From: Megalonaias nervosa
Lineage: Eukaryota; Mollusca; Bivalvia; Unionida; Unionidae
Direction: 5' to 3'
DNA: 64,000 nt
Assembly (NCBI GenBank): GCA_016617855.1
Contig: JAECUM010013002.1
Coordinates: 1-64,000, forward strand
The position numbers were made by a program, and so were the translations under genes. The notes beneath the pieces were generated by a model. That model ran no database searches. It saw nothing but the letters and a program-made list of their open reading frames with translations, and was not told the DNA's origin. Shown here in pieces: positions 1-12,700 of this stretch. The first letter of the stretch is position 1, and every line of letters starts with the position of its first letter.

Positions 1-1800
1 CTGTTTGGATCTACAAAATAAGAAACACTGGAGCTATTTTGAGAAGCCAGTTGTTTTTAACAATCAGAAATAAAACACACACACTATATATGCTAATTTA
101 ATTATGCAATTAGTCATTTAAAATCTTGTTAAAATACATTCCACCAAAAGTAAATACCGCCACCCCAAACATCTGACCACATTTGAAAGTTTAGATGCTT
201 TTTGATCTCGATGATTTGCTGATCAGTTTAGAACAAAGTCAGTGTTATACCTACGCCAGTGGATGCTATCACCCACTTTCAAGATTTGGAGACACACAAT
301 AAGTTAGGAGATACAAAGAAAAATAGTAGGCCATGATGCTAAATAAAAATGAGATAACTTGAATTCTGTGATCTGCACTGTACAGTCATCACATTACATT
401 TATTGGTCAGTACTGTACAATTATTGCAATATTACAATATAAGCTTTAGCAGGTACTCAAATAACTCGATACATAAACAAGTTCAAAAATCTGGTTTACC
501 TAAAATGAGTTCCACCATTGAATTTCCGTTCCAGATCTTGTTCTCATTGAACTTTAGTGTGCATTAACTACCTACCAACACTTTTTATAATAAATACCAA
601 TGTTATTTTGAAATTATGTTCTCAAGAAACAAATAAATAAATAAATGACAAATTGTGTATTTGCATAACTTTAGTCTTGCTGTCATTGTTGTCAACATCA
701 AATTAAATTATATTTTTCGTGTTGTAATGGTGACATTAACTTCGAAAATACGTTGTACAAACGGTTGTCAAACACTTTATACAACGCATCTGAATCATTT
801 ATCACAAATAATGCTTGTTTCCTTACCAGATACTTTGTTTTAAGTTAGGTATTCATTACCATCTACCAGTTGTTATCGCCTTTCGTGACTTTGGACATTG
901 CAAACGGCAACACAGACATGAATGTACATCCACTGATAAAACCTGCAGGCGTAGTATTCATTTTTGGTTTGACGAAAAAGCTTGCATAGGGTGAAGATTT
1001 GGAGGACATATTCTAACATATTGCGGAAAACCCACAATCCACGCTCAGTGTGCAACAAAGAAAGTTCAAAATGATTCTCAGGAGTTGAATAATAAAGTCT
1101 CAAGACGGATGTTAGCTTTCTTTCTAAGCTCAAATCAAAAGTTTAGGTCAAATAAGGGCTTGCTTTTCTTTTTATTGTTTGAAAACCCTGGTCAAATATT
1201 TGCACTCGGTTTCAGTTATGTTTTGCAGACTAACACAATACAAACGTTTATCTAACAACTTTTATGACTCGACGACAACTGGCTAAAAACAGGAAAAAAC
1301 ATACTCAAGCTAGTTTCTCACCCTAATGTTATCATACGGCATACAGCTGCAACTTGATATGAATCCTGTGGCTGACGATATATTGCCCGGAACTGTCGGA
1401 CCGTTTGCAGCAACAGAATATTAATACCACAACTACCTCACCTAATTTTTCTTAGGAATTATTAACATTTGTGTTGTTAATAAATTTCGTAAAGATGTTC
1501 ACATAGTTTCTTGTTTACTTGGGAAAGTTCTACCAAATATACTTAAAATATAAGTCCTATCCCTCAAACATTCACACTCATCCTTACTCAGATATAAACA
1601 ATTCTGACATAGTGACATTGCCACTGAGATCTATAGGTATAAGTTTTATTTGTCCTTGATACCAATGTTATCCGAGCACAAGCAGATGAAATTTAACAGA
1701 GGAATTTTCATGACTTTTAGCACTTTCAGTTTCTTAGATCGTATCATTTAGTTATGTAACCTCCTTGTTAGTATACATCGTATATATCTGCTAACGGCTC
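1..1800. other. noncoding, nothing recognised
   Basis: AT-rich sequence with no open frame or motif that I can support. A short AAAT run lies near 627-644. It may be upstream or 5' intronic sequence of the TDP2-like gene further right, but no exon could be identified. Confidence 0.5.
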
Positions 1801-1804
1801 TCTT

Positions 1805-2265
1805 GTTTGTAAGAGACGTCTCCTGTTTCTCCTGTATGCAGACCCATCTGTAGTTTTCACATCATACGACCTTGGGGTGCTATTTTTTACAGTGAGCGCA
1901 GCACAAATATCTTGTCTTCAGATCCTTACTTTGTCTCTAGAAATCAGATTTGGAAACTCTTTCGCTGTATTATGATGCTGCTTCTTTTGCGTATATTTCA
2001 TTTCCTTCAGTTTTCTCTTTAGGTTCATGTGTTTTATAACTTGGAGACGTATCAGTATGATATTAGTATGCAAAGCTGATCGAAGTCGTCGACTCGTCAG
2101 TATATGTGAAGGAGAATTCATATCATCACCTGGAGCGTTTCTGTACTCTAGTATCAACAAATATGGGTCTTTTCCATCTCTCGTTGCCTTATCGAGGATT
2201 CCTTTGACAGTCCTAATGGTTCCATATTTTTTTATAAGAGATGTAGGCCTTATCGCTTCTGACTT
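1805..2265 (-). pseudogene. Ty3/gypsy-type retroelement integrase C-terminal relic
   Basis: On the minus strand the translation carries the hallmarks of the end of a Ty3/gypsy pol polyprotein. A stretch reading DGKDPYLLILEYRNAP lies near 2200-2130, followed by a SPSHILTSRRLRS motif. Closer to 1850 there is an NTPRSYDVKTTDG segment followed by an arginine-rich YRRNRRR tail. Known gypsy integrases have an LLEYRNTP segment and a C-terminal PRSYxVxTxxGxxxRRNRxHL signature. The frame between the two parts is interrupted by at least one stop near 1918, so this is a dead fragment. No gag, RT or LTR was recognised nearby. The family call is by eye; a translated search would settle it. Confidence 0.72.
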
Positions 2266-3593
2266 CTTATGGTGTTTCAGTTTCCTGCATAAAGGCTGCT
2301 TCTGTGTGTGTGTGATTACAGTGATTGCTAGTATATTTTCTATCTTGGGAACACGAATATATCTAGATCAATATTTTACTATCAAGACATTGTTTTAATA
2401 ATTAGACATTAATAAATTTGTTCAACCAATTTTCAAGGTGCAGTAGGTTGTGCACACAACAAGGATTTCTTTTCTGACTTCATGGCAAGTAGAACATACT
2501 GATATTTTGTGTACGCGATTTATGTATTCATGCGACTCCAGTACGTAATGTCTCCTGATTTTTGCTTCGTCTTCTCATTGCCCATGTGCTTGTTGTGTAC
2601 CGTTAGACTTTCTTCTTCAAAAGACATCTGGTTTTACAATCGAACTAATCCATTTATTTCTCAAACCTCATCTTTGCAGTTCTTGGCAATCACTTTAAGT
2701 TCAGTTACATATTGGGGAACAATTTCAGGCTTTCGTTGAATTCTTGAATTGAATCTGAACCTTTCTATAGTAATGATCAGGTTGATATTGTAATAGTCCT
2801 AAATTTTTGAGTGGATCAAATTTCTTTGAGCTTCATTTGGATCAGATGTAAATATGTTATCATCTATCTGCCTTCCTTACCAATAATGTGTTGGAAAGTA
2901 TTGAAATTTTATTTGTTTTCTTTATCTGTGTGCGCAGGATCTAAGGAAAGCTGCATAAGTGTGCTTCTACATCCTCCAACTTGTTGCTGGGTGGTGTGAA
3001 TTAAAATCCATTTCAGGCTGCTGATTGACTTTTTACATCATGTCACAATACATACATGCGCTTGTGCATCCATATTTCAATATTATTATGGAGATATGTT
3101 TCTTAATGGCATAAAACCAAGTTATTCTGAGGTATTAACTTCTGACACCATGTTATTTTTGCAGGATAAAGTTAAATCTACCTACTTAAATGGCTAGATT
3201 ACAATGGACTAAAACAGAAAACACACGCACACTAGTATCTGACGCTAATTTTATCATATGTCATATAGGGTTACAACTGAGTATAGAGCCCGGAGCTGGC
3301 CTTATAGATTTTTGTAAGGCTAGCATTTCTTAATATTCATCATAAACAAATACTGTACGTGTGCAATAATCGTGTTCTTTGACTACAGACTTTTACAAAA
3401 ATCTACTTTAAACCTGAAATTAATGTCCTATTTGCTGTTCTAAAATATAACGGCTTAACTTATTTCATAGATTTTCTTAGCCATGCAAGTAAATACGTAC
3501 ATATTTGACAACCTTTAATTCTGATTTATTTTCATGTTTTTAATCGTTATCAAACTTAATTCGATTTAAACTTTAATATATGTGCTTTTTCAG
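2266..3593. other. noncoding, nothing firm
   Basis: No supported gene. The stretch ends in a good splice acceptor (pyrimidine-rich tract then CAG at 3591-3593), so at least its right part is probably an intron of the TDP2-like gene. Confidence 0.45.
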
Positions 3594-3718
3594 AGATCAC
3601 TGTTGGCTTTTATGAGAGAACGAGAGAAAAAGCCTTTCTTTTCCTTTAATCCAAAGTCAAAGCCAGATAGAAATTGCAGCTCAGATGGAAATGTAGAAAC
3701 TGACAAGAGTGTAGAAAG
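3594..3718 (+). CDS. TDP2: TDP2-like exon (linker before catalytic domain)
   Basis: A 125-nt exon between the acceptor CAG at 3591-3593 and the donor GTAATT at 3719. Only one frame is open, giving 41 codons plus two bases. The charged, low-complexity peptide (RSLLAFMREREKKP at its start) fits the poorly conserved linker between the UBA and catalytic parts of TDP2. The two spare bases AG join to T of the next exon to make a serine codon, which supports the splice. Confidence 0.72.
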
Positions 3719-6700
3719 GTAATTCATGTTGTTTTTATTACATTTTTGGAAGATTGGCTGGATTTAGTGTTCCATGGCACAGCAATATAATCAGGTTATT
3801 TAATGCCAGAAGGCAGTTGGAGCAAAGTGACACAACATAGTAACTGACAAAGACTAATCCAATCTTAGAATTTTTGAACCCACACCCGTTCGGTCAAGAT
3901 CCTAACAGGCTAACCAGAAGACCACGATGGCATGTGCCATCATTGGTCTCCCGGTACATCAAACGTAATCTACATGCATCTCAAAAACGTCTTCACTATG
4001 GTGTGTCACGTTTTTATTAGAGGTAATCTACACTCATCTCAAAAGCTTTGCCGCTCTGGGGTGTTTAGTTATGTCTGGTTATTTCAAATGCAGCAAAGCT
4101 AGAGCAAACATTATTGGTAATCTTTGAAACGAATAATTTCAACTAGACATGAATACTTTTGTATGCTTCAATATAGATTTTTCAGTGGGGTATTGTGATT
4201 TATGTGTTACCAATATTAGTGTCAAGAAATTTCTTAGCATACTTGAATATGAAATATGTATAGATCCACATCGGCCATAATGTGCAAAGAAATGAAAACA
4301 TCTCTTCAGATTGTTTGATATTATGTCATAATTATTATTTTACAACATTGCAATACCATTATTGTCTTGTTATAGTACATACATTCAGGTATCTTGATAA
4401 CACTTATTGATAAGGATCTGATTTATTCATTAAACAGTAGAGACACAGATCTGATGGTACACATATATGCAATAGTAAATCCAGGTTTAAAATAATATTT
4501 TGCTTTGATTTTGTGATTATAACATTACTTGCTGATTTTTATTGCCGTAACACCATGCGATCTATGAATCAAACTACTTTATGGCTTGGAGAGAAACTAA
4601 TCAGCATGAAACATTAAGTTACACAGTAGTCAGTGTCTGTCAAAAGTAACATATTAAGATTTAAATGGACATTTATATGCTTAGATAGGATTTTAACATG
4701 TTCGACGTATTTTCATACTGGAAGTTGCTTCATTTACTCTTAGTAATGTTGTTCCTGAAGATCTGGAGTCCATAGATGATGCAAAGTCTGTCAAATCCAG
4801 GAATATTGAAAGCGACGATGTAAACGATAAATCAGCAAGAATTAAAGAAGTATGTGACATAATTAACAAGTAAGTTGAATGTGGTAAATTGATGCAAAGA
4901 ATAAGATGTCTGTAACACAACTAGCAAGTAAATTGAATGTTTCAGACGGTTGAAAATAATAAGGAGTCTGTGACACAATTACCAAAAAAGTTATGTGTAG
5001 TAAACGCGTGGAAATAATAAAGAGTCTGTGACACAAATAACACGTAAGTTGAATGTAGTAAATGGGTGCAAATAATAAGAAGTCTGTGATACAACTGACA
5101 AGGAAGCTGAATATGGAAAATGGGAGCAAATAATAGTCTGTTACACAACACGTAAGTTAAATGTGGTAAATGGGTGCAGATAATAAAGAGTCCGTGACAC
5201 AAATAATACGTAAGCTGAATGTGGTAAATGGTGCAAATAACGATGAAGAACTTAAGATGATGTCTAAGGAGGAGGAGGAGGAGTACTTAAGGAAGGATAG
5301 GGACTAATACATTTAGTGCATGTATTGGCGTGGAATAGGAAATCCCATCAAAGGTCAAGCTTTATTGCAAAAGACAAGTTCTGCATGGGCTTATTTTTAA
5401 AAACTAATTTGTGGTGTTACCTAACCAATGAAAGTTGAGCGTCAACTAGAACAAAAACTTCCAGGCGTGAGATTTAATAAAGACAATCTGATCTAAGACG
5501 TATATAAATCGGACGTGAGACGTAAATCAGGTGGAATTCGGGTCTAAATATGCAAATCAGCTACACCCATAATTAAAACGTTAGCATGACACCTAAAATG
5601 TTTCAGTTTGACACCTTCATAAATGCTTTGACTTGTTACAGAGGAAAATGTTTTGAGTTTTCATCTCATTCCCAAATGAGGCCTGGAAAGGGGCGTGCAT
5701 CATTTTAAAGGATCAGTATTGAGCATAACTGAAGCAAAATATGATGACATCCTGGATTTAAATTTGTTAATAAAATGGGATGTTGTTATTATTATTATTA
5801 TTATTTAAAAGTTTAACCAAGGTATTCAGTATTAGTAAAAATGTATAATTACGTACTATATAATAACCAAACTCAGTTTCTTCTGTGCTCTGGGTAGCTT
5901 ATTTATGCTGCATTTATTTGGTATTAAAATTTCTGCTGCAGTTTTATCTAATTAACATTTTTTGCTACAAACCTGAATGCCATTTTGACAGAAAATCATT
6001 GACAGAGTTTTTGAACACTGTAAAAGAGAACAATGAGTAAAATAACAAGTACAATAAGAAAAAAGTCCCGCATCCCAAACATTTCAGTTTGTGGAGTTTG
6101 CAAATGTAAAATGATCACAGTTGTAGTTTCATAATTGGTGCAGATATTTCATTTTGCTTAACGAATTAAAAAAAATATATTCAAAGTTAAGTCTTTACAA
6201 CTGGAAAAAATACAGCAAAGCCTCGTTTTAGTTATCTCTGGTAAATCCATGATAATCGTCTTCTGAAAATTTCAAAGTCTGCTTCACCATCGTTCTAAAA
6301 CCTATAGGAAATTTCAATTTCAAAACTTGCCTCTCGAAAGATGGTTTTCCGGGTTATTTTCTCCATAACCAAGAATTACGCCTCAGATGTGAGGCGTAAC
6401 TCAGACTGAAATATTATTAACATAACGTTTCCTGGATAACTGGATAATTTCCATTCCAGGTGGAAACGAAGTTGTTACCCTCTCAACGATTTGTGGTTTC
6501 CGCCTCTCCGTTTTGTACGTTGTATTATAGATTGTTGCTTGTCTAGGTTTGCGCACAGTCGTGGATGGATGGATAACTGTTTGTTCTGATTTCCCTGACA
6601 TGAACTTAAATTCAAGTAAGCATATTTTAATTCAATTTATTATATACCTCTTAAGCAGACAAATAACTCTTTAAATTTTGGGCTTTGTAGCTTAAACGCT

Positions 6701-9700
6701 ACCATCATTTTGATTATAAATACATTTAGCCATTGCGTTTAATTTACATATCATAATTTAAATTTAGGCAGAAAGATTTCAATGATTCTTGTGGTAGGTC
6801 TGAAACTTTACCAAAAGAACCTATGCCTTTAAAATCCACATAATAACTTCAGTTTGGTTGACCAGTGAAAATGAAGTTCTACAGGTTAAGGAAGACTTCC
6901 TATCCAATAATGGGCCCGAAACTTAAAGCCTACTATATTTGTAACGTTCTTTGTGGCCTATATTTGCAGAATAAATGTTGATATCGTTTTCGCAAAAGTA
7001 TATGTTGCCTATATATTTCATTTCAGCACAATAAATAAAGTTGAGTGAAATATATTTAAATGAGATTTTAAATGTTTATTTGCTCAGCCAAATATAGAAT
7101 CCAGCTTAGTAAAGGTTCATTTACTTCAAGATCAAGGTCAATGTTACTAAAATACATTTTCTTGTACATTTCATTGCCAGACCATAATATAAGTTCTGGT
7201 GGACAGGTTTTGATGAAATTTGGTAAACAAGTTCCCCATAACTTTAAACTCTTTAGAACTTTTACCTGCCAGATTCACGCTTATACCTGTCATCTTCCCA
7301 GGGAGTGTTGGGGGGACTAAAAAAGAAACGTTTCTTTTTGAGGTAGCTATGTGTGTCATAGTGCGTGACTAAAATGCTATTTTTCATCTAAGCCATTACA
7401 AAATTACTGGAAAGTACAATTTTATGAAAAAATAAAATAAAACATCCGGGTACTTTGAAGAAAATAATATATATTACAATCCATAAAGGGGCCCCCAGGT
7501 GGCGTAGTGGTCTAAGGCGCTTGCCTTTAAAGACACTGACACCTCACCCCTGTCCCTCTGTGTTCGAGTCCCAGGCTCGGCCAACGTGGGTCTGTAAGAC
7601 AGCTTCGCAGTAGATTCCGGTGGATCGGTAGTTCTTTCCAGGTTCTTCCTCCACCAAATATACTGGCCGCAATGTAAAGCAGATTGTGTGCTAAAAGATG
7701 GCGTATAACCCACACATCCAAACCAGACCATAAAACAAACAATAGCTGGTAGATTTGGCATTGTCCAGTACATAAGTGTCTGTCTTTGAAATCCACTGAA
7801 CAAAATCACACTCCATCCAGGAGTTCAGAAATTTAGTTTTGCCGAAGATGGCTCATCTTTTTCTAAATCACGCCTGCATTTTGACGTTTTGAACCACACT
7901 TGTACGCCGTTCAGACTACTGAAATAATCATATTTTGCATTTTACATAGGAAGTTGTTACGAGTTTTTGTCTTAAAATATGTAACAGAAAGAAAGTGAAA
8001 ACAAGAATTTAAGTAAATTCACAAAAAATATTTTTTCCTACAATGCAAGATGAAATTTAAAAGACATTTACAATATTGTGAATTAAATTTTAAAAAATCC
8101 TAAATATCCTATCACAAATCCAAAACAACTAGAATGTTCCGAATGAATTCTAATAGTTTTGAATATCCTTACATAGCACAATGATGCAATCCAGAATTTA
8201 TTTTACTCAGTGCACAAAAATTCAAGGTAAAACAATAAGCCAAAGTTAATAGGCATCTTAATAATTCCAATGAATATTTGAAATAAATAATCTCTCTTGA
8301 ATGCCAACAACACAACTGTAAATTCTGATCACAAATTGATTTCCAAAGACTGATCTAAAACATGAATGACTTATTTGTTTATCAAATCTCTATTTAAATA
8401 AATTTTCACTTTTCATATAACATAGCAGATGTGAAGCAATCCAACGGAAAATCCTAGTCTAATTGTAAGTAAGACTAGCCTTGAAATAAAATGCTATGGA
8501 AACATTCTGTTTACATCGTACAATGATGAACAAACGTTAAACAGTTACTATAGATTAAATATACATAACAGAGTCAAGTCTGACTTCAAATTTATCAATA
8601 GTCTTTGGGTGAGAAGGTTATGTTGATTTTTGGAGTGGATAGTTTGAAGGTCAATGTCATTGTAATTAAATGGAGATTACGCTTTCAGATGTTTCTTTTA
8701 AACGCCCGTTGTTAGAAATGTTTTTGTCCTAGAATTGTTTTTAAATTGCAGCTTTGATGCCACAAAAGATTCCGAACCCGACAAAATTCGTGTAATGTCA
8801 TGGAATATTGATGGCAGGCACTCAGAGGATCTAGGTGCAAGAGTTCAAGGCGTCTGTGACACGATTAGAATGTAAGCTAGGTGTAAATTATAATTCTTGA
8901 ATAAATGTTGTAGTCATTATGATAGATGTTATCACCATTGAGACTGCAATACGGTAAGATACATATCCCAGTACATAGCTCAGCATAGAGAGTTCCGTAT
9001 GGTGTAGTGGAGTGTCATATTATCGTTGGATACCTGTCACTGCTGGATTTAAAAATTTTGGTTCAGTTATGTAGGTTTCCTAGACAGGGTGCATACACTT
9101 AAGGGTTACAGAGGTTGGGTTAACATCAAATATACAATGTCATATAAAATACAAATATCATAACCCATAATCATTTAATGATTTGTTACAACTGGGGAAT
9201 ATATGCAGCTTAATTAAATGTATGAATTTTATGTCTTTGATACCGTACTACTGATGGTCACTGGTCACTATTTCTCAATGGCCGCGGTAATAGGATATTC
9301 TCTTTAGAGAGTCTAACATTAGAGATCGCCTCGGAATGCCTAACACTTTGGCTGTGTCGTATATTGGAAATTTTAATCATTCATGGTGACATTTGCACTA
9401 CATGTTGATTATAGATGCAGTAAAAGGAAACTTTGTAGGTGTTCTAAATGAGTAGGAACGCGGTAATGGGACGTACCTGCCTACATACCAAAACAGAGCT
9501 CAGTATAATGCATATCACAATACAGAAATCATTATAATACATACCACAATACAAAGGTCATTATACTACATTCCACAATACAGTGGTCATTATAATACAT
9601 ATAACAATGCAGAGCGCAGTATGATACACGTCACAATACAGAGATCATTATTATACATACCACAATACAGAGGTCATCAGAACAAAGAGTTTATTATAAT

Positions 9701-12700
9701 ACATTCCACAATACAGAGGTCATTATAATACATATAACAATGCAGAGGTCATTGTAATATTTACCATAATAAAGAGGTCGTCATAATAGTTTCCAGAATA
9801 CAAAGCTCCGAACGATTATGGCGCACATCAGAATAAATATAGTATGCTAATTCGTGCGTGAAAGTTATAATTAACTTGCTCGTCTCATGAGCACTTCAAT
9901 ATGGAAAGTGAGTTTTATTGTCAGAACTGTCAGCAATTACAACGTTTTAAAAAATAAACCAGTCTGTGTATTTGTTAATTTCTAATTTCTCTAACTAAAC
10001 TGAATATTTCTCGCAGATGTATATTAATAAATTCAAGTTCATTATTTAATTATATCCCCATGGTGTATATCATACTGACATTTATATAAAAGTTCTGATT
10101 TTGAATATGTAATAATGAAGCGGAAGTTTACATTACAGCATTTATTTGTTGAATCCAGCAAAAGTTCAAAGTGGTTTTCTTTTATACACTATGTATACAA
10201 ATTATGTAATGGATGGTTAGTTAATTTATGGAAGATATTGCAGATGTACATCATATATTAACATTGATTTTCATGCTGAAAACAGGTAATAAATGTGCAT
10301 CAGATCCCTGACTAATCGCAATGAAAAACATTAATAATATATATCCAGAATGCATGCATTCATGAAGACAGGACGCAGACAACCAATTTTCTAAGTACTT
10401 ATTATTAGCAAAAGTGTGAAGCAACAGACACTCATCCCTATCATCACTTTACTCAACACAGTACACTGATCCATTACACAACTTATGCTCTTTATTAAAA
10501 TAGACAAGACCAATATATAATAATAAAATACAAGGTCTGTATCTCGAGAAATTGTAATTCAACACCTATCGCTAAATTTGCAATGGATTTCATTAACACT
10601 TATCAATAATCTAAGCGACGAAGGTTTGTTTTTGAATGAGCTATTAGAGATCTCTGTGAGCTAATTGTGAAGGAAGTTAAGGGCAAGAAAAGGTCGAGAT
10701 TTAGCGATTGTTCATCGGGTCAAACTATCTTCTTGGTTCACCATAGGTCACCGGTATTTTCAGGACTGTGCAGCTTTATTGATACACTATCAAGCCCAAA
10801 TGAAGATGCCAATATATATTTATACAAGTTTGAGATTCCATTTTGTTTGAAACATGCTGCTTATTCACATCTAAATGAAGAATTCCAAGCATCTCAATTA
10901 TCGCCAACGTTGTTTTTTTTTAAAAAAAATATTCCATTTTAGTCTAATTTGTAATCTATTTTAGTCTTGCCTCTCTTGCCTCCACTTCTTGAGAACCAAT
11001 CAAAGATGCCTATCAAAGACAATAATCTTGAATTGGAAGGTTAGTACGTTATGACCCCAATTAAATTATGACCAATCGGCTGTTGCTTCAATATGATGTT
11101 CTTATACTGTCTTTTCCGATCTATTGTCCTTCTTTTCCATATCGTTGTTATATAATATACTCTATGAGTTTTACATGGTTGCGTCCGGATACTGGTGAAA
11201 TCGTTGCAAGTATTTATCATTTATCCAGATCGAATACTTTTATTTATATAGCATCGAATCCAAGCATCAATGACTGAATACTTTCACTTAAGGGATATAG
11301 ATCTATTTCAATTATATCCATACAGGCTGTATACCTTTTTGGTTGATACCGGATGTTTTATAGCTGGGCAATATTTGAGAGCATTCCATATCTGATATAA
11401 TCTGCCTTGGATGATTCCATACGTTTTTTTTTACTTTTCTTGCAGGAATGGAACTATGCAGGCGTTGTATGTTCGCACAAAACTGTGCTTGTTTTCTATG
11501 CATGTATATACATTTATATTTTTAAATGAAATTAATCGACTTTTTAAGGCCTTCAAATCGAGTGCCCCCAGTTCCCTGTATGAGCCCGGAGTTCCAGGTG
11601 ATTCACGTTTCGACCAACACGGTGTCAAAGACACCCATGATACTAGTTGTATCCTCAATAGCCATCAAGTACAACTTAGTAATTGAATTGAGACTACATT
11701 GTGTTGCAGGGAGAAGTTCTGGATCGACACATATTTGCATATTGTGCAAATATATTTGCGACGAGATATGTTACCAGCAGTCCTGTAAGACTATCGATGT
11801 GGCTTAAACAACAATTCCTATTGGTGTACCTATAATAATAGTTAATGCAGTCTTGATTCTCACCACACCATGGCCAACAGTGGATGCCGCGGATATTCTG
11901 CAAATAGCGTCAACAATCTTGCACATAAGTTTGTATATCACTAGCCGCGCTGTTTTTCATCTTGCGGCTGTTGTTCCACTTCGATTAGTTTCTCGCGTGT
12001 ATAATATTGAGCATCTAACATAGCTTTATTAATAGTGAGATCGCGTAGTATAATTGCTTGATCGGCAGACCCTGTCCAGACCGACCATTAATTCTTTTTA
12101 CTTGTACAACTGTCATACAATTATGGAAAGACTCCCTTCTTAGGAAATGTAGAAACAAACCAGATTCACCACTGAATAGTGTCCGAAACGATCGTTTACC
12201 TCTTCGTCGAAACAACCTTGCCCGAACAAGAGAGTGATGTTAAGTAACAGTTGCGACTTTTACTCCTCTTGGTTGAGTCAATGTTAGTGAAACATAATCA
12301 AGGGGGAATGTAATAGCAGTGCTTTTGTGGGTGAACTCCACCTCATCGTTGTAGAAACAGTCAGTGGATGTTGTATGGCAGACAGTGTATTCCGCGACCG
12401 GGTGTTTTGACGTGCTAATGATATAAATCCAATTTGGCGTCGAGGCGGTAGTGGTATATCAGGGTGGTTATATTTCTATCTTGCCCTGGCGTAATTTATA
12501 TTTGAGCCTATATGAGGGTCTGGTACCACCACCCCGACGCAGATATTTGTTGACAAGTGGAACATAATTGTGACCAATATTAGCATCCGCTGTCAGCAAA
12601 TCCAACACTCCAACGGCAATTCCGCAACCACATAAAATCGGTCAGAATGCATCACTTATATGTAATAGAAAATCTTAAACACAAACGCCAAAGACTCTTG

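Noticed and set aside
2027..2398. 123-residue plus-strand open frame
   Set aside because: It is the opposite strand of the gypsy integrase relic and shows no motif.
7501..7575. Functional tRNA gene
   Set aside because: Same reasoning: it is the head of a SINE.
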